Of a stretch of DNA of 64,000 nucleotides, positions 18,470-26,788 are shown piece by piece. The position numbers were made by a program, and so were the translations under genes. The notes beneath the pieces were generated by a model that was not told the origin of the DNA, did no database searches, and was given only the letters and a program-made list of their open reading frames with translations. The DNA comes from Microbacterium sp. SYP-A9085 (lineage in GTDB: Bacteria; Actinomycetota; Actinomycetes; Actinomycetales; Microbacteriaceae), in contig NZ_WJII01000003.1 in assembly GCF_009649635.1 (NCBI RefSeq), forward strand, positions 222,212 through 286,211. The letters are read 5' to 3'. Numbering within the stretch: the stretch's first letter is position 1; every line of letters begins with the position of its first letter.

Positions 18470-18955
18470 TCCCGCGCACACGGTCCCAGAAGATGCTGGT
18501 TCAGAGCCGTCGATCCCGCGAGTTGTGCGACCCCCGCTCGATCGCGTCACACAACACGCGGGTGAGGGCGCCGCGCACCCGCATCTTCTGCGACGGGCTC
18601 TCGGTCGCGTCTCACAACATGCGGGTGAAGGCGCCGCGAACCCGCACCTTGTGCGACATCCCGCACCTTGTCGCAGAACAGGTCGGTCCGGAGGCGTCGA
18701 GGCCGCCATCCGAGCATCACGTCACAAAAGATGCCGGTCCGGAGGCGCCGAGGCCGCATCCGAACATCGCGTCACAAAAGATGCCGGTCCAGGACCGCGG
18801 ATGCCGCACCTTCCGCGACATCCGCTCGATCGCGTCGCACAACATGCGGGTGAAGGCGCCGCGCAGCCGCATCTTCTGCGACATCCCCTCGACCGCGTCT
18901 CACAACATGCGGGTGAAGGCGCCGCGCAGCCGCATCTTCTGCGACATCATCAACC
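18470..18955. repeat. Block of imperfect 50/63-bp palindromic repeats
   Basis: The gap between the divergent holB and the membrane-protein gene is filled by tandem related units. Four units begin with GCGTC[A/T/G]CACAACA at 18544, 18607, 18832 and 18895, so the 18544/18607 and 18832/18895 pairs are each 63 bp apart. Between them are variants beginning GTC[G/A]CA at 18670, 18721 and 18771, of about 50 bp. In each 63-bp unit a left arm (GTCGCACAACATGCGG) is nearly complementary to a right arm (CCGCATCTTCTGCGAC), so each can form a 16-bp hairpin with two mismatches. There are no unique spacers, which rules out CRISPR. Confidence 0.85.
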
Positions 18956-18962
18956 GCGCAAC

Positions 18963-18994
18963 TTGACCCCCAAATAACTTTGAACTACAAAGTT
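18963..18994 (+). promoter_or_regulatory. Promoter with overlapping palindromic operator
   Basis: A -35 TTGACC (18963-18968), a 17-nt spacer and a -10-like TACAAA (18986-18991) lead straight to the ATG at 18999 without an RBS, which suggests a leaderless transcript. A perfect inverted repeat AACTTTG-n5-CAAAGTT (18976-18994) covers the spacer and the -10. It is a likely operator for the winged-helix protein at 19669-19965; that assignment is an inference. Confidence 0.65.
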
Positions 18995-18998
18995 CTTT

Positions 18999-19676
18999 AT
19001 GGAACCGACGAACGACGAGACGCCGCTGACCCCGGCGCAGATGCTGGCGCTCCTGGAGGATCAGCAGCGGACCGTCGCCGGCCGGATGGCGTCGTTCGTG
19101 CCGTGGATCTTGCTGTCGTGGGGCGTGGCCTGGCTCGCCGGCTTCCTCATACTGTGGGTCGACGTGGTCCTGTACGACGGGCCGACCGTGCCGAGCGTGC
19201 CCGCCGGCGTCATCTTCGGCGGCCTTCTCGCGGCGGCGGCCGTCGTCTCGATGGTGCTCGGCATCCGCTCCGGCCGGGGACTGCGCGGCACCCGCGAGTC
19301 CGCGTTCGTCGGGATCGTGTACGGCAACATGTGGTGGATCGGCAGCATCGCGCTCATCGTGATCGGGCGCGCCCTGGTGGACCGCGGCATGCCGGTTGCG
19401 CTGCTGGCGGTGTTCTTCCCCAGCGCGTACTTCTTCTACGCGGGCGTGATGTACGTCATGTCCGGACTTGTCTGGCGTGCCCGACCCATGGTGCTGCTCG
19501 GGATCTGGTCGGTGGCCATGAGCGCGGTCGGCGCCTTCGTCCCCCTGCCGACGCACTACCTCTTCTACGCGATCGCCGGCGGCGGCGCGTTCCTGCTCGT
19601 CGCGGCCTGGAGCACATGGTGGGTGCATCTGGCCCGGCGGCGCGTGGCACGGGCTGCGGGACCGGATCATGCATGA
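18999..19676 (+). CDS. Membrane protein of unknown function in an ABC operon
   Basis: A 225-aa protein with a short acidic N-terminus (TNDETPLTPAQMLALLEDQQ) and about six hydrophobic segments. It begins 4 nt after the palindromic operator and appears to lack a leader. Its stop overlaps the start of the next gene by 8 nt. I recognise no catalytic motif. It is often found next to a small winged-helix regulator and an ABC exporter in actinobacteria. It may sense or modulate the transporter; this is a guess from context. Confidence 0.8.
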   Translation: MEPTNDETPLTPAQMLALLEDQQRTVAGRMASFVPWILLSWGVAWLAGFLILWVDVVLYDGPTVPSVPAGVIFGGLLAAAAVVSMVLGIRSGRGLRGTRESAFVGIVYGNMWWIGSIALIVIGRALVDRGMPVALLAVFFPSAYFFYAGVMYVMSGLVWRARPMVLLGIWSVAMSAVGAFVPLPTHYLFYAIAGGGAFLLVAAWSTWWVHLARRRVARAAGPDHA

Positions 19677-19965
19677 CCTCGATCCGGTGATCCACGCGCA
19701 GGCGCGGCTGCGGATCGTCGCCGCCCTCGCGACGCTCGACGGCTCCGACCAGATCACCTTCCCCCGACTGCAGGAGGTGCTGGACATGACCGCCGGCAAT
19801 CTCTCCACCCATCTGCGCAAGCTCGAGGATGCCGCGTACGTGCTCGTCGAGAAGACGCACAAGGGGCGGACCCCCGTGACCTACATCGCGCTCACGAGAC
19901 AAGGCCGCCGCGCCTTCGAGGACTACACCGCGCAGCTGCGCGACGTACTGAGAGGAAACCCATGA
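19669..19965 (+). CDS. Winged-helix transcriptional regulator (MarR/PadR-like, HTH_34 type)
   Basis: A 98-aa winged-helix DNA-binding protein. The recognition region is TFPRLQEVLDMTAGNLSTHLRKLEDA and the wing is KTHKGRTPVTYIALTRQGRRAFEDY. It overlaps the membrane-protein gene upstream by 8 nt and the ABC ATPase gene downstream by ATGA. It is the obvious candidate to bind the inverted repeat at 18976-18994 and autoregulate the operon. Confidence 0.92.
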   Translation: MHDLDPVIHAQARLRIVAALATLDGSDQITFPRLQEVLDMTAGNLSTHLRKLEDAAYVLVEKTHKGRTPVTYIALTRQGRRAFEDYTAQLRDVLRGNP

Positions 19966-20948
19966 CCATCGCCTCCTTCGACCGCGTCACACGACGCTTC
20001 GGCGACCTCGTCGCCGTCGACGACGTGACGCTCGACATCCCCGAAGGCCAGATCGTGGGCCTGCTGGGCCCGAACGGCGCCGGCAAGTCGACCCTGCTGT
20101 CGCTGCTGCAGGGACTGCGTCGCCCCACCAGCGGCACTGTCGCCCTGTTCGGCGGCGACCCGGGCGACCCGCGCCGCCGCGTGCGCCTGGGCTGCACCCC
20201 GCAGGAGACGGCGCTGCCCGAGACGCTGCGCGTCGGCGAGGTGCTCGACTTCGTCGGGCGCCACTTCCCGAGCCGCGTCGACACGACCGAGCTCGCCGAG
20301 CAGTTCGGGTTCGCGGACCTGCTGCGGCGTCAGACCGGCGGACTCTCCGGCGGGCAGAAGCGCCGCGTGAGCGTCGCACTGGCGTTCGTCGGAGATCCGC
20401 GCCTCGTGCTGCTGGACGAGCCCACGACGGGGCTGGATGTCGACGCCCGGCGCGCCGTCTGGGACGCGATCCGCGACCGGCACGCGCGCGGCGCGACAGT
20501 GGTGGTCACGAGTCACTATCTGGAGGAGATCGAAGCGCTCGCGCAGCGTGTGGTGATCGTCGACCGCGGTCGCGTCATCGCCGACGACGCGCTGCACGGG
20601 GTGCTCGGCCGGGTCGCCCGGTCGCGGGTCACCCTGCGGACATCGGATGCCGCGGCCGTCACGGCCCTGGTCGACAACGCCGCGGTGGTCGGGGCCCGGC
20701 GGCGCACGGATGAGGCCCGGGATGCCGAGGAGCTGGCCCTGATGGTCAACGACGCGGACGCTTTCGTGCGTCGCCTCGTCGCCAGCGGCGCCGACTTCAC
20801 CGGCCTCGGTGTCCGCGGCGCGACGCTCGAGGAGGCGTTCCTGGCGCTGACGTCGCGCGCGCAGCCCGTCGCGCCCGCGACATCCGTCCCGACGACATCG
20901 CCCGCGACATCCGTCCCCGCCGCAGCCACGACGAAGGGAGCCCTGTGA
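19962..20948 (+). CDS. ABC transporter ATP-binding protein
   Basis: A 328-aa ABC ATPase of the drug/antibiotic exporter (DrrA-like) type. Walker A GPNGAGKST is at residues 36-44, the signature is LSGGQKRRVSVAL, Walker B is LVLLDEPTTGLD, and the switch His is in VTSHYLEE. After the ATPase core a roughly 80-residue domain typical of DrrA-type proteins is followed by an Ala/Thr/Pro-rich repeat tail (TSVPTTSPATSVP). It forms the exporter with the permease encoded next, whose ATG overlaps its stop as TGATG. Confidence 0.95.
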   Translation: MTIASFDRVTRRFGDLVAVDDVTLDIPEGQIVGLLGPNGAGKSTLLSLLQGLRRPTSGTVALFGGDPGDPRRRVRLGCTPQETALPETLRVGEVLDFVGRHFPSRVDTTELAEQFGFADLLRRQTGGLSGGQKRRVSVALAFVGDPRLVLLDEPTTGLDVDARRAVWDAIRDRHARGATVVVTSHYLEEIEALAQRVVIVDRGRVIADDALHGVLGRVARSRVTLRTSDAAAVTALVDNAAVVGARRRTDEARDAEELALMVNDADAFVRRLVASGADFTGLGVRGATLEEAFLALTSRAQPVAPATSVPTTSPATSVPAAATTKGAL

Positions 20949-21700
20949 TGAGCATCGCCTCGCTGACCGCCGTCCACACGAAGTACAACCTGCTGGAGAC
21001 GCTGCGCGTGCCGATCGCGGTGATCGGCACCGTCGTCTTCCCCGCGCTCGCGCTGCTGTTCTTCGTGGTGCCGAACCGCACCGTCGCCGAGAACCCGGCC
21101 TATGCCACGCAGGCCATCATCTCGATGGCGGTGTTCGCGGTGATGGTGAACGGCCTGTTCTCGTTCGGGCTCGCCATCGCGGAGAACCGCGAGAAGCCGT
21201 GGGATCCGTATCTGCGCACGCTGCCGGCCCCGGGAATAGTGCGCGTGCTCGCGCACATCTTCTCCACCGGCGCGCTCGGGCTCGTGGCGCTCCTGCCGAT
21301 CGTGCTGATCGGCGGGATGCTCACCTCGGCGCAGGCGTCCGCGTGGCGGGTGCTCGCCGGGCTCGTCGCCGTCGCGGTCGCGGCCCTGCCCTTCATGTTG
21401 ATCGGCATGGCGATCGGCTTCTCGATGACGCAGAAGGCGGCGATCGCCGTCATCCAGGTCGTGATGTTCGGCCTCGCGTTCGCCGGCGGGCTGTTCCTGC
21501 CGCCGATCATGTTCGCCGACTGGCTCGACCGGATCTCGATGTTCTTCCCGTCGCGTCAGGCGCGCGAACTCGTGATCTGGGCCGTGCAGGGCGGCGAGCT
21601 GCCGTGGTGGGCGTGGGTCGGCATCGTGGTGTGGACGGCGCTGTTCCTGGCCCTCACGCTGCTGCTGTTCCGCCGGGACGAGGGGCGCCGCTTCCGCTGA
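20948..21700 (+). CDS. ABC-2 type transporter permease
   Basis: A 250-aa ABC-2 membrane protein with six hydrophobic segments. It is the expected partner of the ATPase at 19962-20948. The ATG at 20948 overlaps the upstream TGA; a GTG at 20945 would add one residue. The motif NREKPWDPYLRTLPAPG before the second segment is typical of these permeases. The substrate is unknown; drug, lipid or peptide export are possible. Confidence 0.92.
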   Translation: MSIASLTAVHTKYNLLETLRVPIAVIGTVVFPALALLFFVVPNRTVAENPAYATQAIISMAVFAVMVNGLFSFGLAIAENREKPWDPYLRTLPAPGIVRVLAHIFSTGALGLVALLPIVLIGGMLTSAQASAWRVLAGLVAVAVAALPFMLIGMAIGFSMTQKAAIAVIQVVMFGLAFAGGLFLPPIMFADWLDRISMFFPSRQARELVIWAVQGGELPWWAWVGIVVWTALFLALTLLLFRRDEGRRFR

Positions 21701-21706
21701 GCCGCG

Positions 21707-22327
21707 TCAGCCGAGTCGGTCGGCGACGCGCGCGCGCACGAGCGCCGCGATCTCGTCGACCGGCAGGCTCGCGTCCACGACCAGGAACCGCGCGGGCTCG
21801 GCGTCCGCGAGCGTGAGGAACGCGGTCCGGACGCGGGCGTGGAACTCGGCCTGCTCGGCCTCGAGGCGGTCGAACGGCTTGTCGTCGGCATCCAGCCGGC
21901 GGCGGGCGGATGTCTCGTCCAGGTCGAGCAGGACCGTCACATCCGGCAGGAGCCCGTCCACCGCCCACAGCGACAGGTCCCGCACCTGCTGCGGATCCAG
22001 GACGCGGCCCGCGCCCTGGTAGGCGACCGACGAGTCGAGGTACCGGTCCTGGATCACGACGTCACCGCGCGCGATCGCGGGACGCACGACCGTCGCCACA
22101 TGGTGGGCGCGGTCGGCGGCGTACAGCAGGGCCTCGGCACGCGCGTCGATGTGGCCGCGGTGGTGCAGCACAATCTCGCGGACCCGCTGCCCTACGTCGG
22201 TGCCACCCGGCTCCCGGGTGCGCACGACGTCCCGGCCCTGCGCGCGCAGCCAGTCCTCGAGGAGGGCCGCCTGGGTGCTCTTGCCGACGCCGTCACCGCC
22301 CTCGAACGTGACGAACAGGCCGGTCAC
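21707..22327 (-). CDS. tmk: dTMP kinase
   Basis: Thymidylate kinase phosphorylates dTMP to dTDP for DNA synthesis. The 206-aa protein opens with FVTFEGGDGVGKSTQA (P-loop, GDGVGKST). It has the DRYLDSSVAYQGAGR motif with the catalytic Arg and a lid region DLDETSARRRLDADDKPFDRLE. The GTG start overlaps the topA stop as GTGA, a coupling commonly seen in actinobacteria (topA-tmk). Confidence 0.97.
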   Translation of the reverse strand: MTGLFVTFEGGDGVGKSTQAALLEDWLRAQGRDVVRTREPGGTDVGQRVREIVLHHRGHIDARAEALLYAADRAHHVATVVRPAIARGDVVIQDRYLDSSVAYQGAGRVLDPQQVRDLSLWAVDGLLPDVTVLLDLDETSARRRLDADDKPFDRLEAEQAEFHARVRTAFLTLADAEPARFLVVDASLPVDEIAALVRARVADRLG

Positions 22328-25080
22328 TTCTTCTTCGCCGCGGTCTTGCGGGTCGTGCCGGTCCGAGCGCTGCGCTTGGGAGCCGGGCCCTTCGCGCGCT
22401 TGTCGGCCAGCAGCTGCACGGCGCGGTCGAAGTCGACGGCCATAGCGTCCTCACCGCGGGGCACGGTGGCGTTGGTCTCACCGTCGGTGACATACGGGCC
22501 GAAGCGGCCATCGCGCAGCTTGATCGCCTTGCCGCTGACCGGGTCGGCGTCGAACTCCTTCAGGGCACTGGAGGCGCGCCGCGCACCGTACTTCGGCTGC
22601 TTGTACCGCTCGAGCGCCTCCTCGAGCGTGATGTCGAAAAGCTGCTGCTCGGAGTCGAGGGTACGCGAGTCGGCGCCCTTCTTCAGGTACGGGCCGTACC
22701 GCCCGTTCTGAGCGGTGATCTCCTCACCGGTCTCGGGGTCGGCCCCGACCGTGCGCGGCAGCGACAGCAGCTTCAGCGCGTCATCGAGACCGATGGTGTC
22801 CACCGACATGCTCTGGAACAGCGACGCGGTGCGGGGCTTCGGGGCGGCGGCGGCCTTCTTGGCGCCCTTCCCGGCGGTGGCCTTGTCGGCACCCTTCCCC
22901 GCGGCGGTCTTCTTGGCACCCTTCTTCGGCGCGGGCGACTCATCGAGCACCTCGCCGGTTGCGGCATCCACCGTCGTGGGGTCGTCGGGCTCGATCTCCT
23001 GGACGTAGGGTCCGTAGCGGCCGTCCTTGACGACGATGAGCTTCCCGTTGTCGGGATTCTCCCCCAGCACGCGGTCGCCGGCCACCGGCGCGTCGATGAG
23101 CTCCTGTGCACGGGCGGCGGTCAGCTCGTCGGGCGCGAGCTCCTCCGGGATGTTCACGCGGCGCGGGTCGGCGTCCGGCTGGGCCGGGTCGGTGACCTCC
23201 AGGTACGGTCCGTAGCGGCCGATGCGCAGCACCGCGGTGTCGGTGATCCGGGTGGAGTTGATCTCGCGGGCGTCGATCTCACCGAGGTTGTCGACGATGT
23301 TGCGCAGCCCGGTGTGGCCCTCGGAGCCGAAGTAGAACTCGCGCAGCCAGTCGACGCGCTTCTGCTCGCCGCGGGCGATGGCATCCAGGTCATCCTCGAG
23401 CGCGGCGGTGAAGTCGTAGTCGACGAGCTCGGTGAAGTGCTGCTCGAGCAGCCGCACGACGCTGAACGCGACCCAGCTGGGAACGAGCGCCTGCCCGCGC
23501 TTGGTGACGTAGCCGCGGCCGAGGATCGTGTCGATGATGCTCGCGAACGTCGACGGGCGGCCGATGCCCTTCTCCTCGAGCGCCTTCACCAGCGACGCCT
23601 CGGTGTACCGGGGCTTGGGCGTCGTGGCGTGGCCCTTGGGCTCCACGTCGCGCAGGCTCAGGATGTCGCCGACCGCGAGCCGCGGGAGGGCCTGCTCGTC
23701 CGGCTTCTCGGCGTCCGAGCGCTTCTCATCGCGGCCCTCCTCGTACGCGTCGAGGAACCCCTTGAACGTGTAGACGGTGCCGGATGCCGTGAACTCGGCG
23801 GTTCGCTCGGCCAGCGCCACCGCGAGCGTCACGGTCGTGGTCTCGTACGTCGCGTCGGACATCTGGCTGGCGACGGTGCGCTTCCAGATCAGTTCGTACA
23901 GGCGCAACTCGTCGCGGTCCAGGGCGCCGGACACCGATGAGGGCGTCCGGAAATGCTCGCCGGACGGGCGGATCGCCTCGTGCGCCTCCTGCGCGTTCTT
24001 GCTCTTGCTCTTGTACACGCGCGGGTTCAGCGGCACGGCCTTCTCGCCGTACAGCTGGACCGCCTGCTCCCGCGCGGCGCGCACCGCCTGGGTGGACAGC
24101 GCGGTCGAGTCGGTGCGCATGTAGGTGATGTAGCCCTTCTCGTACAGGCGCTGGGCGACGCTCATGGCGTGCTTCGCGCTCATCGAGAGCTTCCGGCCGG
24201 CTTCCTGCTGCATCGTCGAGGTCGTGAACGGCGCGTAGGGCCGGCGCGTGCCGGGCTTGGACTCCAGTGCGGTGACGGATGCCGCACCCACCGCGGTGAC
24301 CTCATCGGCGAGGGTACGTGCGGCGGCCTCGTCGAGCCGGACCACGGCCTTCTTCAGCGCGCCGCGGTCGTCGAAGTCGGAGCCGCGGGCGATCGGCGCG
24401 CCGCCCACGCGGGCCAGCTGCACCCCGAACGCGTCGCCCTGCGTGGCGGCGGTGGCCGCGACATCCCAGTACGAGGCGGAGACGAACGCCATCCGCTCCC
24501 GCTCCCGGTCCACGATCAGTCGGGTCGCCGCGGACTGGACGCGGCCCGCCGACAGGCCCTGCTGGACCTTCAGCCACAGCACCGGCGAGACATCCCACCC
24601 GTACAGCCGGTCGAGGATGCGGCGCGTCTCCTGCGCGTCGACGAGGTCGAAATCGAGCTCGCGAGTGTTGGTCACGGCCGCCTGGATGGCGTCCTTGGTG
24701 ATCTCGTGGAAGACCATCCGCTTGACGGGAACCTTCGGCTTGAGCGCCTCGAGCAGGTGCCAGGCGATGGCCTCGCCCTCACGGTCCTCATCGGTGGCGA
24801 GCAGGAGCTCGTCGCTCGTTTTCAGGGCCCGCTTGAGCTCGGCGACGGTCTTCTTGCCGCGCTCGGACTCCACATAGTAGGGAGCGAAGTCGTTCTCGAT
24901 GTCGACCGAGTAGCGACCCACCGACGTCTTCTTCAGCTCGGAGGGGATCGCCTTGCGATCGGCGAGGTCGCGGATGTGACCGACCGAGCTGAGCACCTCG
25001 TAACCGTCGCCCAGGTAGCCCTGGATCGACTTCATCTTCGTCGGCGACTCGACGATCACGAGCTTCTTGCCGTGTGCCAA
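22324..25080 (-). CDS. topA: DNA topoisomerase I
   Basis: Type IA topoisomerase that relaxes negative supercoils (918 aa). The TOPRIM opens with KLVIVESPTKMKSIQGYL, and TDEDREGEAIAWHL carries the acidic Mg-binding residues. The active-site Tyr is in GYITYMRTDST. The C-terminus has three Topo_C-type GRYGPY repeats without zinc cysteines and a Lys/Arg/Ala-rich tail, the actinobacterial form. I chose the TTG at 25080, about 8 nt after a GAAAGGA RBS and giving AHGKKLVIVES; no ATG fits the family start. Confidence 0.96.
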   Translation of the reverse strand: MAHGKKLVIVESPTKMKSIQGYLGDGYEVLSSVGHIRDLADRKAIPSELKKTSVGRYSVDIENDFAPYYVESERGKKTVAELKRALKTSDELLLATDEDREGEAIAWHLLEALKPKVPVKRMVFHEITKDAIQAAVTNTRELDFDLVDAQETRRILDRLYGWDVSPVLWLKVQQGLSAGRVQSAATRLIVDRERERMAFVSASYWDVAATAATQGDAFGVQLARVGGAPIARGSDFDDRGALKKAVVRLDEAAARTLADEVTAVGAASVTALESKPGTRRPYAPFTTSTMQQEAGRKLSMSAKHAMSVAQRLYEKGYITYMRTDSTALSTQAVRAAREQAVQLYGEKAVPLNPRVYKSKSKNAQEAHEAIRPSGEHFRTPSSVSGALDRDELRLYELIWKRTVASQMSDATYETTTVTLAVALAERTAEFTASGTVYTFKGFLDAYEEGRDEKRSDAEKPDEQALPRLAVGDILSLRDVEPKGHATTPKPRYTEASLVKALEEKGIGRPSTFASIIDTILGRGYVTKRGQALVPSWVAFSVVRLLEQHFTELVDYDFTAALEDDLDAIARGEQKRVDWLREFYFGSEGHTGLRNIVDNLGEIDAREINSTRITDTAVLRIGRYGPYLEVTDPAQPDADPRRVNIPEELAPDELTAARAQELIDAPVAGDRVLGENPDNGKLIVVKDGRYGPYVQEIEPDDPTTVDAATGEVLDESPAPKKGAKKTAAGKGADKATAGKGAKKAAAAPKPRTASLFQSMSVDTIGLDDALKLLSLPRTVGADPETGEEITAQNGRYGPYLKKGADSRTLDSEQQLFDITLEEALERYKQPKYGARRASSALKEFDADPVSGKAIKLRDGRFGPYVTDGETNATVPRGEDAMAVDFDRAVQLLADKRAKGPAPKRSARTGTTRKTAAKKK

Positions 25081-25289
25081 AGGGGTGGTCCTTTCTTCGA
25101 AGCACACCATACACACCCTGAACGCCTGTCCGACGCGGCGAAGATTCAGACAACGCCGCTAGACGCCCGTGCGCGTCCGCGCGAGGTGGCACGCGTGCCG
25201 GTAGCACGCGGACCGGATGGGGGCCAGCCCCTCGCCCTGTCCGCCATGCGGCCGGATGCTGGCGGCTTTCGAATGAAAGGAAACAGAAG

Positions 25290-25838
25290 ATGGCGAAGCT
25301 CACCGACCGCACCGTGGCGTTCCTCGCGACCGACGGGTTCGAGGACGCCGAATTGACCAGTCCCTGGGAGGCGGTGACCCGCGCGGGTGCCGCGGCGACG
25401 ATGGTCGCTCCGGACGGCGGCCAGATCACCGGAAAGCACGGACACGTGCAGGCCGTGGACCTGCGCGCCGACGAGGCCGACGCCGGCGGCTTCGACGCGC
25501 TCGTGCTGCCGGGCGGCGTCGTGAACGCCGACCACCTCCGCATGGACGAGGCCTCGATAGCGTTCGTGCGCGCGTTCTTCGACGACCATAAGCCGGTGGC
25601 GGTCATCTGCCATGGGCCGTGGATCCTGATCGAGGCGGGCGTCGTGGACGGTCGCACACTCACGAGCTACCCGAGCCTGCGCACGGACCTGCGCAATGCG
25701 GGTGCCGCGTGGGTCGACGAGGAGGTGGTCGTCGATCAGGGTCTCGTCTCCAGCCGGACGCCCGGCGACCTGCCCGCGTTCAACGCGAAGGTGATCGAAG
25801 AAGTCGCCGAGGGGCGGCACGCTGGCCAGACGCCGTGA
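25290..25838 (+). CDS. DJ-1/PfpI-family protein (YhbO-type)
   Basis: A 182-aa type 1 glutamine-amidotransferase-like protein of the PfpI/YhbO/DJ-1 group. The nucleophile elbow is VICHGPW (Cys107-His108), with an FEDAELTSPWEA N-terminal strand and LPGGVVNADHLR. Family members act in stress resistance, with proposed glyoxalase or deglycase activity; which applies here is open. A clear RBS (AAAGGAA) precedes the ATG. The gene overlaps the possible frameshifted end of the convergent Tad gene. Confidence 0.93.
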   Translation: MAKLTDRTVAFLATDGFEDAELTSPWEAVTRAGAAATMVAPDGGQITGKHGHVQAVDLRADEADAGGFDALVLPGGVVNADHLRMDEASIAFVRAFFDDHKPVAVICHGPWILIEAGVVDGRTLTSYPSLRTDLRNAGAAWVDEEVVVDQGLVSSRTPGDLPAFNAKVIEEVAEGRHAGQTP

Positions 25839-26204
25839 GCGTCACGGCGGGGTCGGGTTCCCCTCCCCCGCCGGGTTGAGGTTCTGGGTCCGGCGGCGGG
25901 CCGGCCCGGGCCGACGCTGTCGCGTGCAGCGGCCCCGCCGAGATGCTGACGGTCACCGTCGCGACGAGCCCGTCGAGGGCGCACGCGTCCAGTCCCGCGC
26001 CGCCGGCGGCGGCGAGCTGGTCTGCGCGGTCGCACGGGAGCCGGTAACGGCGCCGGATGCCGCATCTGCGGCGGCGAGCGCTGCGGCGTCCGCCGCCGCG
26101 GCGGCCCGTTGCGACTGCACGGCGGCCAGTCCGGACGCGGCCAGCCCCACGCCGAGGGCCGCCGCGCAGCCGATGACCCCCACCGCGAGCACCGTCCCGG
26201 GCAC
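25780..26204 (-). pseudogene. Frameshifted Rv3654c-like TadE/TadG-type protein
   Basis: Last gene of the Tad cluster. A GTG at 26204, shortly after the TadE stop, starts GTVLAVGVIGCAAALGVG (membrane helix) and runs through AAAADAAALAAADAASGAVTG. The family then needs CDRADQLAAAGGA and ACALDGLVATVTVSI. Those residues are encoded, but in a different frame that begins at the CCC run near 26036. In the first frame translation ends at 25953 with an unrelated tail. The shifted frame ends at 25780 inside the convergent PfpI gene. It is either a real inactivating indel or a sequencing error in GC-rich DNA. Confidence 0.7.
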
Positions 26205-26214
26205 TGGTGCACGC

Positions 26215-26547
26215 TCACTGCCCGCCGGCGAGTGCGCACGATGCGACGCGCAGCTCGGGGATCGGGAGCCGGGCGGGCGCCACGGCGTCGACGCAGACGA
26301 GGTCGCCGCGGTGCACCACCGTCGCCGACGCGCCGTCGACGGCGCCGGGCAGCAGAGCGAGAGCCCGGGCTTCGGGCTCGCCGCGGGCCACCAGACGCGC
26401 CGCGTCGGCGGCGGCATCCTGCAGTCGCACCTGCCGGCCGCACGCCGCGAGCACGCCCACCCCCAGCGCGAGGACCAGCACAATGGCGGGCAGCGCCACC
26501 GCGAACTCGGCGGTCACCGATCCGCGGTCGCCTCGCTGACCGTTCAT
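26215..26547 (-). CDS. TadE-like pseudopilin
   Basis: A 110-aa minor pseudopilin of Tad/Flp pili. A short basic N-terminus (NGQRGDRGSVTAEFAVALPA) leads into one membrane helix with the conserved Glu of TadE proteins, and an exported domain with a Cys pair (VCVDAV and ASCALAGGQ) follows. The ATG overlaps the DUF4244 stop as ATGA. Known role: surface pili or secretion; in actinobacteria the product of this short set is still uncertain. Confidence 0.9.
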   Translation of the reverse strand: MNGQRGDRGSVTAEFAVALPAIVLVLALGVGVLAACGRQVRLQDAAADAARLVARGEPEARALALLPGAVDGASATVVHRGDLVCVDAVAPARLPIPELRVASCALAGGQ

Positions 26548-26747
26548 GACACGGTCAGCGCCCGCCGGACGAGGTCGGTGAGGATGCCGCGCACCTCGTC
26601 CGATCGCATGATGACGACCAGCAGGCCGGCGAACGCGACGGCCGCCATTGTGGCGATCGCATATTCCGCGGTGGCGGCACCGGCGTCGTCGCCGGCGAGG
26701 AACAGCCGGCGCGCGCGGCGGCGCGTCAGCGGGGGAAGGGTGTTCAT
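26544..26747 (-). CDS. Flp-pilin-like DUF4244 protein
   Basis: A 67-aa protein. The start at 26747 follows an AAGGAG RBS. An Arg-rich N-terminus, then AGAATAEYAIATMAAVAFAGLLVV, fits a Flp-type prepilin: the Glu-Tyr after the cleavage region and one hydrophobic helix. DUF4244 proteins occupy the Flp position in many actinobacterial Tad clusters. It is probably the major pilin. No prepilin peptidase gene is in this window. Confidence 0.9.
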   Translation of the reverse strand: MNTLPPLTRRRARRLFLAGDDAGAATAEYAIATMAAVAFAGLLVVIMRSDEVRGILTDLVRRALTVS

Positions 26748-26788
26748 GGTGTCGCTCCTTATCCATGGGACGGTGGGCACGATCGCTC

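Noticed and set aside
18470..18955. Possible CRISPR array or coding repeats upstream of the ABC operon
   Set aside because: No spacer diversity. Each unit is internally palindromic. Open frames through it are Arg/His/Pro-rich and change frame between units.
15479..18966. Long plus-strand open frames across the TAP-like gene and holB
   Set aside because: They lie opposite two confidently identified genes, have biased composition and no motifs.
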